NCBI GenBank assembly: GCA_964548565.1 | Contig: CAZJTF010000001.1 | Location: 1 to 64,000, forward strand | Source: CAYLLT01 sp964548565 | GTDB lineage: Bacteria; Planctomycetota; Phycisphaerae; UBA1845; PWPN01 | Direction of reading: 5' to 3' | DNA length: 64,000 nt | Part shown: positions 9,237 to 16,135 of the stretch, in pieces | Layout of the letters: each line of letters begins with the position of its first letter | How positions within the stretch are numbered: position 1 is the first letter of the stretch | The notes under the pieces: model-generated | Databases searched by the model: none | What the model was told of the DNA's origin: nothing | Seen by the model: only the letters and a program-made list of their open reading frames with translations | Position numbers and translations under genes: made by a program

Positions 9237-9704
9237 CTACTGCAGCGAAATCCGCGTTCCGCGATACGTCCCCAGCGGCCCGGCGTCGCCGTTCGTATCG
9301 TTGAACTCGACGCAGAACTCGTCGCCGTCCTCCGTGAAGATAAACGTGACGATCGCGCGATAATCCGGGTCCCCGTTCTTGGGCCGCAGCAGCATGCCGA
9401 GCCGATTGCCCTCCAGGCGCGTCGGATCACTCACCAGGTCGCGATCGCCCGAATTGTCGTACGTCACGCCCGTCACGTGGACAAGCTCACCTTCCTGCAC
9501 GAAGGTAATCGTGCCACGCAGCAGGAAGATGGAGTCGCCGGCGTAGCGGTACGTGCCCGCGACGTTAATCGAGGCCGAGGGCTGCTCCGCCGGACAGGTT
9601 TCCGCGGTGAGCGGCGCCCCGGTACACGACAGCATCGCCAGCGCCGCCCCCGCGGTGACGCCCACGAGCGCAAAGACCATCCGGTGAACGCGAACAGGTT
9701 GCAT
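9237..9704 (-). CDS. Small putative lipoprotein, unknown function
   Basis: The 155-residue protein starts with a hydrophobic export signal and a lipobox-like AMLSC. The mature part is predicted mostly beta strand (GTYRYAGDSIFLLRGTITF, DYRAIVTFIFTEDGDEF) and may be a lipocalin-like or small barrel domain. GGGAGGA precedes the ATG. It lies between DedA and dus on the same strand, 31 bases before dus. I do not recognise the family. Likely location is the outer or inner membrane, facing the periplasm. Confidence 0.65.
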   Translation of the reverse strand: MQPVRVHRMVFALVGVTAGAALAMLSCTGAPLTAETCPAEQPSASINVAGTYRYAGDSIFLLRGTITFVQEGELVHVTGVTYDNSGDRDLVSDPTRLEGNRLGMLLRPKNGDPDYRAIVTFIFTEDGDEFCVEFNDTNGDAGPLGTYRGTRISLQ

Positions 9705-9871
9705 GAAGGTCCTCCCGAGGGCCGCAATTCAATGCTGCTTCAGGATAGCGCGGGTCGACGCGATTCCCAGCAGGAGATCGAGGCCCTGCACCAGTGTACC
9801 AGCCTCGCACGGATCAGGTGGGGCCGGCCGCTCGACAACTGCTGCGGTGCACGTCGGCGGGCGCGTGGAGA

Positions 9872-10615
9872 TCAGTCCGGACGCTCGGCGTCAACGGGGG
9901 CCGCCGCAGAGCGGTCTTCCGGCTCGAGTGGCTCCTCTCCGCCCGGCGGGAGATGCGGCAGCGCCTGCGGAGGCACATTGTCGTCCACGCCGGCCTCCTG
10001 CATCATGCCCTTCTGCCGCCGGTGGAAGTAGACGGCCGCGGCGATGAACGCGGAGACGCCGACCAGGAGGATGATGAGGTGGGACGCCGTGCGAACGTCC
10101 TCCTGGATGCGGTCGAGGTTGTGTCCGAAGTACCGCCCCAGGAGCACGAGCGTGGGAACGCTGATGCAGGCCGCGAACCCGTTCACCGCGGCGAAGGTGA
10201 TAAACCGCACACCCAGCACGCCCGCCGCGACAAAGATCATCGGCCGCAACCCCGGCAGGAAGCGCCCGATGAACACGATCTTGATGCCGTGCCGCTGAAA
10301 CAGCCGCTCGGCTGCCAGCAGGCGCGGCGCATTGACGAGCCGGCGCACGAACCGGTGTTCCACGATCTGGTGTCCGAATCGCGCACCCATGCTGTACAGG
10401 AGAAAATCGCCGCCAAGCACGCCCGCCATCGCGATGGGGATCATCACGTAGATGCTGGCCAGCCCCCGGTAGCAGAGAAATCCCGCGGTGAGGAGCGGAA
10501 TGTCTTCCGGCAACGGGAGGCCCAGACTGCACGCGAGCAGGACCCCCAGAATGACGAGGTATGGCGCGAGCGTCCCGAGCTGGGCCCACTGCTCCAGTGA
10601 GGACTCATCGAACAT
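9872..10615 (-). CDS. DedA/VTT-domain membrane protein
   Basis: The 247-residue protein has five to six hydrophobic helices and the DedA family signatures GLPLPEDIPLLTAG, GDFLLYSMGARFG and FIGRFLPGLRPMIFVAAG. DedA proteins are inner-membrane proteins implicated in lipid (undecaprenyl phosphate or phosphatidylethanolamine) flipping. The acidic and basic residues of the re-entrant loops (E in LPEDIP, R in GRFLPGLRP) are present. I prefer the ATG at 10615 over an upstream GTG because the extra N-terminal segment is poorly conserved in character. The C-terminal 40 residues are Pro/Glu rich and cytoplasmic. It diverges from the YkgJ pair. Confidence 0.85.
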   Translation of the reverse strand: MFDESSLEQWAQLGTLAPYLVILGVLLACSLGLPLPEDIPLLTAGFLCYRGLASIYVMIPIAMAGVLGGDFLLYSMGARFGHQIVEHRFVRRLVNAPRLLAAERLFQRHGIKIVFIGRFLPGLRPMIFVAAGVLGVRFITFAAVNGFAACISVPTLVLLGRYFGHNLDRIQEDVRTASHLIILLVGVSAFIAAAVYFHRRQKGMMQEAGVDDNVPPQALPHLPPGGEEPLEPEDRSAAAPVDAERPD

Positions 10616-10636
10616 GCCGACCCGTATACCCGCTGC

Positions 10637-10642
10637 TATAAT
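10637..10642 (+). promoter_or_regulatory. Perfect -10 box upstream of the YkgJ-type pair
   Basis: TATAAT lies in the divergent gap about 100 bases before the first YkgJ gene. No good -35 is seen at 16-18 bases, so it is only a candidate. Confidence 0.3.
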
Positions 10643-10739
10643 GCGAGGCAAATCCGGGCTGCGGGCGACCACATCACGCCGCGCGCCCTCCCCTCCCCGC
10701 GTGGGACGGGATCGCCGTGTATTCTAGAGGCGTGACCAC

Positions 10740-11210
10740 ATGGAGCCGTCCGTGGCGCAGGAAAAATGGTACAAGGGGGGGCTGCGTTTCACCTGTACAC
10801 AGTGCGGGAACTGCTGCACGGGGGCCCCGGGCTACGTCTGGGTGACACGGGAGGAGATCCGGCGGATCGCTGAGTTTCTCGAGCGGGATAACGAGTGGCT
10901 TCCGCCGGACGAGCTGCGGCGCGTCGGCTTCAAGTACTCGCTGACGGAGAAGTCCAACGGCGACTGCGTTTACCTGCAGTCGGTGAATGGCAGGCGGATC
11001 TGCAGCATCTACCCTGTCCGCCCGCTGCAATGCCGCACCTGGCCTTTCTGGGACGTCAACCTCAAGAATCCGCAGGCGTGGGCGGATGCCGCGGACAACG
11101 TTTGCCCCGGCATGAACAACGGCAGGCAGCACGACTTCGTGGCCATCGAGCAGGTGCGGCTCCGCAAGAACTGGGACGACGAGTACCACCCGCCGGGCGG
11201 AAAAAAGTGA
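10740..11210 (+). CDS. YkgJ-family cysteine cluster protein
   Basis: The 156-residue protein has the family signature FTCTQCGNCCTGAPGYV near the N-terminus, then GRRICSIYPVRPLQCRTWPFW and NVCPGMNNG. The eight-cysteine pattern of the YkgJ/UPF0153 family is thought to bind zinc or an iron-sulfur cluster. It has no signal peptide. Its stop overlaps the start of the next cysteine-cluster gene (GTGA), so the two are coupled and their products may work together. The biochemical role of the family is unknown. Confidence 0.85.
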   Translation: MEPSVAQEKWYKGGLRFTCTQCGNCCTGAPGYVWVTREEIRRIAEFLERDNEWLPPDELRRVGFKYSLTEKSNGDCVYLQSVNGRRICSIYPVRPLQCRTWPFWDVNLKNPQAWADAADNVCPGMNNGRQHDFVAIEQVRLRKNWDDEYHPPGGKK

Positions 11211-11698
11211 GCCCCGGCGCCGGTCCGAACCTTCCCGTGCACGAATTGCGGGCGGCTGCTGCTCGCGCCGACGTTCTCGAGGCCATGCGCGCGTTCTACC
11301 AGGAAGCCGACGCGGAGATCGCCGCCCGAAGCCCGACCTGCTGGAACCGGGGGCTCTGCTGCAACTTCGGCGGGTACGGGCATCGTCTCTACGTCACCAC
11401 GCTCGAAGTGGCGTACTACCTCGGCGCCGGGGATCTCACCCGGGGCGCTGCATCCGCTGCGGGGCCCGCTGAGCTGGGGTCGGACGGATGTCCGGACGCG
11501 CGCGGAGGGATTTGCCACGCCCGCGGGCGCCGTCCGCTCGGGTGCCGGATTTTTTTCTGCGATCCTGCGGCGCAGTTCTGGCAGGGCCCGATGACTGAGG
11601 AGTGGCTCGTCCGTTTGCGCCGGCTGCATGAGGAGCTGCAGGTTCCTTACTTCTACGCCGACTGGATGCACGTCCTGCGCGAACTGGCGCGGAGCTGA
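11207..11698 (+). CDS. Second cysteine-cluster (YkgJ-like) protein, overlapping the first
   Basis: The 163-residue product has CWNRGLCCNF, GICHARGRRPLGCRIFFC and a C-terminal LHEELQVPYFYADWMHVL. The cysteine spacing is that of the YkgJ-like superfamily, but the N-terminal cluster is reduced compared with its neighbour. The start is taken as GTG overlapping the upstream stop by two bases, because the extended frame to the left runs across the first gene. The arrangement suggests a heterodimer or two successive metal-binding partners. Function is unknown. Confidence 0.75.
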   Translation: MSPGAGPNLPVHELRAAAARADVLEAMRAFYQEADAEIAARSPTCWNRGLCCNFGGYGHRLYVTTLEVAYYLGAGDLTRGAASAAGPAELGSDGCPDARGGICHARGRRPLGCRIFFCDPAAQFWQGPMTEEWLVRLRRLHEELQVPYFYADWMHVLRELARS

Positions 11699-12047
11699 AC
11701 CGGTGCGGCACTTCCCCGGTGGCGGCCGAGTTGAACAGTCAGAAGAATGTTTTAGTACCTCCAGCACTCCGATGCCTTGACTTTGCCCTGCGCGGGTCAT
11801 AAGAGTCAAAGCACACGACGTGCAACCTCACCCGACAACTCATCAGCGTACGACACGGTTTTCGAACAGAACGCAGGCCCCCCGGGCTTACTGAGCACCG
11901 GCATGCGGGCAGCACGGCAGTCGGTTCCGCGCGCGGCGGAGAAACTGCATGTGCAAAAAGTCGATTGCACGCGAGCATTGTCGGACTCAGCTCAATTGTC
12001 GCGCGAGGCGCGTTCGTAAGTACGGGATGATGAAGAGGAGACCAGGT
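11699..12047. other. Gene-free stretch upstream of the low-complexity protein gene
   Basis: No coding region is convincing here. TTGACT at 11777-11782 and AGTCAA at 11804-11809 form a six-base dyad around CATAAG, which could be a regulated promoter (spacing 16). AAGAGGAG just before 12048 is the ribosome-binding site of the next gene. Confidence 0.35.
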
Positions 12048-13499
12048 ATGAACAGGTTTGTGAGGCTAGTGGCTGGAGCCGGCTTGTGCGTCGGACTCTC
12101 GTGGACGACCTCTCTCGCGCAGAGCAGCGGCGGATCGAGCGGGTCCGCGGGTTCGAGCGGCAGTGGCACCTCCGGCGGGACGTCCGGGAGCAGCATGAAC
12201 CAGAGCAGCGGCTCCACCAACCGCAACACAGGATCCGACACGAATCGCACGTGGAGCAGCGGCACCAACCGCGATACGTGGGGCAGCAGCAACAATCGTG
12301 ACACGTGGGGCACCAGCGACAACCGCAACACGTGGAGCAGCGGGCGCGATCGTGACAGCTGGAGCGACAGCGATCGTGGCGGCCAGAACCGTTCCCGCTA
12401 CGGCTCACAAAGTGACCGGTACTCCGGCACCCAGAACCGCTACAGCCAGAATCGGTATCTGTCCGACGACCGCGACCGGAACTCGGACCGGTTTGGCTCG
12501 TCCGGCACGGCCGACCGTTCGCGCTATGGTTCCAGTCGCACGGGATGGAACCAGGACGACCGCAGCTCGGATCGCTACGGTGACAGCGGGCGCTACGGAT
12601 CGAGCCGGTACGGCGATACATACCGCGACCGCTACGGCTCCGACCGGTTCAACTCGTCCGACGATCGGTATGGCTCGACGTACGACTCGGATCGCTACGA
12701 CTCCAACCGCTACGGTTCCTCTTGGGATCGGTCGGATCGCAGCGACCGCAATATGAGCGGGCGATACGGCTCGTCCTACGGGAGCGACCGTGGCTACTCC
12801 GGGCAGGATCGCGCCGATCGCTACGGATCGAGCACCAGCGACCAGACGTGGCGCAGCTCCCGGACGGATCAGTACCGCGATCTCGCCCGCGATGGCAGCG
12901 ATCGTGACAGCGAATTCTGGCGGTCGGGCGAAGACGATCGCTATCGCGACAGGGATTGGCGTGACCGCTACACGTCGGATTCCGACACGTACCGCTACAG
13001 TTCGCGGTACGGCTCCGATCGTTACTCGGATGATCGCGACATGGATCGCAGCCGCAGTACCTACGGCACGCAGGACCGCTACGGCTCCTCGTATGACCGC
13101 GACCGCAACTACACCAGACGGTACGACAGCTCGGGCACGGGTTACGGCAGCAACCGGACCGGCACGGGAAGCTCGTACGACAGCAACCGGTACGGATCAG
13201 GAAGCTCGTACAACACGAATCGGTACGGGTCAGGGAGCGCGTACGACAGCAGCCGCTACGGCTCGGGCAGTTCTTACGATCGCTCGGACCGCTCGACCAG
13301 CGGGTACCGCACGTACGGTTCAGACAAGCGCGACAGCGACTGGAACCGCAGCTACCGATCCAGCGGCGACAACGATAACGACCGGTACGACAACCGTTCG
13401 TATCGCAGCAATCGCTCGTGGGATTCAGACGACGACACCGGGTCGACCTGGCGGACCTCGCGTTCGCGTACGACCTGGAGCGATAACGATCAGGACTGA
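12048..13499 (+). CDS. Secreted Arg/Tyr/Gly/Ser/Asp-rich low-complexity protein
   Basis: The 483-residue protein has a signal peptide (MNRFVRLVAG to SLAQ) followed by a short Gly/Ser segment, Asn/Thr/Trp repeats (TWSSGTNRDTWGSSNNR) and then a long irregular repeat built from DRYGS, SRYGS and RYDSNRYG. Almost no aliphatic residues occur after the signal, so it is predicted to be intrinsically disordered. The alternation of Arg and Tyr resembles sticker-type sequences of proteins that condense or bind polyanions. AAGAGGAG lies before this ATG, so it is chosen over one 99 bases upstream. A strong terminator follows. Its neighbour also has an Arg/Asp/Trp/Tyr-rich linker. No known family was recognised. 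Confidence 0.75.
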   Translation: MNRFVRLVAGAGLCVGLSWTTSLAQSSGGSSGSAGSSGSGTSGGTSGSSMNQSSGSTNRNTGSDTNRTWSSGTNRDTWGSSNNRDTWGTSDNRNTWSSGRDRDSWSDSDRGGQNRSRYGSQSDRYSGTQNRYSQNRYLSDDRDRNSDRFGSSGTADRSRYGSSRTGWNQDDRSSDRYGDSGRYGSSRYGDTYRDRYGSDRFNSSDDRYGSTYDSDRYDSNRYGSSWDRSDRSDRNMSGRYGSSYGSDRGYSGQDRADRYGSSTSDQTWRSSRTDQYRDLARDGSDRDSEFWRSGEDDRYRDRDWRDRYTSDSDTYRYSSRYGSDRYSDDRDMDRSRSTYGTQDRYGSSYDRDRNYTRRYDSSGTGYGSNRTGTGSSYDSNRYGSGSSYNTNRYGSGSAYDSSRYGSGSSYDRSDRSTSGYRTYGSDKRDSDWNRSYRSSGDNDNDRYDNRSYRSNRSWDSDDDTGSTWRTSRSRTTWSDNDQD

Positions 13500-13512
13500 G
13501 TGAGCGGCCACC

Positions 13513-13555
13513 GGATCCGCCGCCTGCCGTCTGCGGGCGGCGGATCCTTTCTTTC
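13513..13555 (+). terminator. Rho-independent terminator after the low-complexity gene
   Basis: A perfect 12-base stem (GGATCCGCCGCC paired with GGCGGCGGATCC) with an 11-base loop is followed directly by TTTCTTT. Confidence 0.8.
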
Positions 13556-13578
13556 ACATCCGCGACAGAGGAGAACCC

Positions 13579-15465
13579 ATGAACAGAGTATCTGTGCTGA
13601 TTGCGGCTGCGCTGCTCACCGCCGGAACGGCCCTCGCGGCGGACGTCACCGGCGGAACAGACGCCGGTGGTCAAACGGGTGCGACCACGCAGCCCGCGCG
13701 ATCCACTTCGGCGACCCAGCCGTCCGTCTCGCTGGCAACGCCTTCCACGTCCGCGCAGCGTCGGGACCGTGAGGCGGGGGACCTGCTCGCCAAAGCGACC
13801 GACATCATCGATGCCCGCGTGCGGACGCGCGACGGTCAGGACATCGGAGAAGTCAAGGACCTGGGCCTCGACACAGACAACGGGCGCGTCGCCATCGCCG
13901 TGGTGGAGCGGGAGTCCGCAACTTCCGGACAGAAACTCGTGGCCGTCCCGTGGAGCGCGATTCGTCAGACCGGTGCTGGCGAAAACCTCCATTTTACAGT
14001 AGACTTCGACGCCGCGCGCCTCGCCAGCGCCCCGTCGTTCGACAGCGACAACTGGCCGGACCTGTCGGACCCACGATGGCTGCATTCCGCATACCGCGCA
14101 TTCAATCAACGCCCGTACTGGGAGCGGGTTACGGACCGTCGGAGCCGCAGCGAGTGGTCGGAGGAGGATCGGACCGAGCGTCGGATGTGGGAGCCGCAGC
14201 GGGATCGGAATCCACAGCCCTGGCTGCGCGAGGACCCGCGTTTCGACGAACGCCGGCAGACGTACGGCGATCGTTGGGACGATGAGCGCGACTGGCGGGA
14301 GCGCCAGCGGAGCTATGCCCGGCCGGACGAGTGGCAAAACGAGCGCCCGTGGCGTGACAATCGCGGTTCCCGCATGTGGGATGATGACGACCGCCGTTAC
14401 GACGACTACCAGGAGCGTCCGCGCTGGTCCGAGCGCTGGGACGAGGTCCGACCCGGCAGCGGGCCGCAAAACTGGCGCGATCGCGACGACCGGTATGATG
14501 ACCGCTACGACCACCGCGGCGACCGCGAGTGGAGCCGCGAGCCCGGCCGGGACCGTTTCTGGCGCGAAGGCCAGAATCCACGCCGCGACGAGTGGCAGGA
14601 TCGGGAAGGCCCGGTTTCGCGTGACCGGTATGGATCCGGCCCCGGCAATCGGATGGAGCGGCAGCGTTCGATCCCCAGTTACAACACGCCGGTGATCCGC
14701 AAAGCCAGCGATGTCATTGGAATCGAGGTGACGAACCCCACCGGGCGGGACCTCGGCGACATCGAGGACCTGATGATCGAGACGCGTGAAGGGCGGATCG
14801 CCTACGCGGTGCTCTCGTTCGGCGGTTTTCTCGGGATCGGCGACAAGCTGTTCGCGATTCCCTGGCAGGCCTTCCAGTCGCGTGAGGCCGGCGAGTCGTT
14901 CGTGCTCAACGTTCCCAAGGCGCGCCTGGAACGGGCCCCTGGCTTCGACAAGGATAACTGGCCCGACATGGCGAGCGCCGACTGGGGGCGTGACATTTAC
15001 GAGTACTACGGCTTCGAGCCGGATCTGGTGATCTACAGCTACACCATTTACGGCGAGCCGATCTCCGCCACGCAGCCGTCGGGCGCTGAGGACTCCGGCG
15101 ACCGCGCGTACCAGCGGCGGTTTGACCCGGCCGCCATCGAGACGCTCAGCGGCGAGATCGGGAGCATCACCCGGGCGGCTCCAACACCCGGGGCCTCCCG
15201 CGTCGTCATCCTGAGCGTCCGGACCGACGACGGCCGCACGCGGACCGTCCATCTCGGGCCCCCTGCGTTCGTGCGGAGCCGCCTGCCCGGCCTCGAGACC
15301 GGCAAGCGCGTGACCGTTCGCGGCTCGCGCGTGACGATCGACGGGCGGGAGGTCGTCATGGCAACCGAAGTGACCGAAGGCTCCCGCACGGTGCAGTTCC
15401 GACAGGGCGATGGCAGCCCGCTGTGGGGCAGCCAGATGGACCGTGCCGGTCGCGGGCGCGAGTAA
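13579..15465 (+). CDS. Exported protein with two PRC-barrel domains and charged linker
   Basis: The 628-residue protein has a signal peptide ending at ALAA. PRC-barrel 1 lies at about residues 70-155 (DIIDARVRTRDGQDIGEVKDL, in pieces, and LVAVPWSAI), and PRC-barrel 2 at about 375-460 (VIGIEVTNPTGRDLGDIEDL, LFAIPWQAF). Each is followed by the motif DNWPD. Between them is a region of about 200 residues dominated by Arg, Asp, Trp and Tyr. The C-terminal 110 residues form a small beta domain. PRC barrels are small protein-interaction domains. The gene has its own AGAGGAG site and follows a terminator, so it is probably separately expressed. The partner may be the preceding disordered protein; this is inference. 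Confidence 0.8.
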   Translation: MNRVSVLIAAALLTAGTALAADVTGGTDAGGQTGATTQPARSTSATQPSVSLATPSTSAQRRDREAGDLLAKATDIIDARVRTRDGQDIGEVKDLGLDTDNGRVAIAVVERESATSGQKLVAVPWSAIRQTGAGENLHFTVDFDAARLASAPSFDSDNWPDLSDPRWLHSAYRAFNQRPYWERVTDRRSRSEWSEEDRTERRMWEPQRDRNPQPWLREDPRFDERRQTYGDRWDDERDWRERQRSYARPDEWQNERPWRDNRGSRMWDDDDRRYDDYQERPRWSERWDEVRPGSGPQNWRDRDDRYDDRYDHRGDREWSREPGRDRFWREGQNPRRDEWQDREGPVSRDRYGSGPGNRMERQRSIPSYNTPVIRKASDVIGIEVTNPTGRDLGDIEDLMIETREGRIAYAVLSFGGFLGIGDKLFAIPWQAFQSREAGESFVLNVPKARLERAPGFDKDNWPDMASADWGRDIYEYYGFEPDLVIYSYTIYGEPISATQPSGAEDSGDRAYQRRFDPAAIETLSGEIGSITRAAPTPGASRVVILSVRTDDGRTRTVHLGPPAFVRSRLPGLETGKRVTVRGSRVTIDGREVVMATEVTEGSRTVQFRQGDGSPLWGSQMDRAGRGRE

Positions 15466-15540
15466 CCGGCGGCGTGGAGCGGGCATCTGCAGACAGCGGC
15501 CCGGCTCACGCAAGCTCATGCATACCTGTGATTTACGCGC

Positions 15541-15576
15541 GGGGCGGGCCGTCACCTTGACGGGCCGCCCCTTTGC
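15541..15576 (+). terminator. Hairpin terminator after the PRC-barrel gene
   Basis: GGGGCGGGCCGTCA pairs with TGACGGGCCGCCCC (one mismatch) across a three-base loop, followed by TTTGCT. Confidence 0.65.
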
Positions 15577-15585
15577 TCAGATAAT
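15557..15585 (+). promoter_or_regulatory. Candidate sigma-70 promoter of rplU
   Basis: TTGACG and GATAAT are separated by 17 bases. The -35 lies within the descending arm of the preceding terminator, so the two signals overlap. Confidence 0.6.
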
Positions 15586-15683
15586 GCTGCGCTCGCATGT
15601 GCGGCAACCGGCCGCATGCGCCGGGTCGCCCCGCGATCCGGGCAAATTTGCAGACAGCGGATCTCCTCGAGGGAGTTTGGAAC

Positions 15684-15998
15684 GTGTACGCGATCTTTGA
15701 AGACGGCGGCAGGCAGTACAAGGTTTCGGCCGGTGACAAGGTCTACGTGGATGTGCGTGACCTGCCGGAGGGCCAGGAAACGATCGAGTTTGACCGCGTT
15801 CTCGCCCTGGGCGAGGGCGAGGCCGCCCGGATCGGGCAGCCGTTCGTGGACGGCGCCCGGGTGGTCGCCAAAGTGGATGGCGAACTGAAAGGCCCGAAGA
15901 CGACCGGGATCAAGTATCGCCGCCGCAAACGCTATCGTCGCAAGTTCGGCCATCGCCAGAACCATCTGCAGGTCACGATCAGCGATATCATCGGCTGA
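15684..15998 (+). CDS. rplU: 50S ribosomal protein L21
   Basis: The 104-residue protein begins MYAIFEDGGRQYKVSAGD and ends HRQNHLQVTISDI, with the basic core KYRRRKRYRRKFGHR of bacterial L21, which binds 23S rRNA in the large subunit. The GTG start is chosen because it matches the family N-terminus and follows AGGGAG by eight bases. The usual partner rpmA (L27) is not next; a terminator and a protease gene follow instead, so the common rplU-rpmA pair is split here. Confidence 0.95.
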   Translation: MYAIFEDGGRQYKVSAGDKVYVDVRDLPEGQETIEFDRVLALGEGEAARIGQPFVDGARVVAKVDGELKGPKTTGIKYRRRKRYRRKFGHRQNHLQVTISDIIG

Positions 15999-16061
15999 GA
16001 TCCGTCCAGGCGGTGCCGGCCCCGCCGGCAGCCCGGGCGACCTGTCCATCCTTGACTTGAT

Positions 16062-16104
16062 CTCCCGGCTTCCCGCACACTCTCGGGGACGCCGGGAGTT
16101 TTCG
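16062..16104 (+). terminator. Terminator after rplU
   Basis: CTCCCGGC pairs with GCCGGGAG, with an inner TCCCG/CGGGGA pairing in the intervening stretch, and TTTT follows. Confidence 0.7.
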
Positions 16105-16135
16105 TATTCAGGCCCTGGCTTGCAGGAGGCTTTCC

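Noticed and set aside
12649..15555. A 968-codon open frame on the minus strand opposite two plus-strand genes
   Set aside because: It mirrors the repetitive Arg/Asp/Ser codons of the low-complexity and PRC-barrel genes, has Arg/Ser/Thr or Pro/Ala-Val composition without domain motifs, and lacks a signal for translation.
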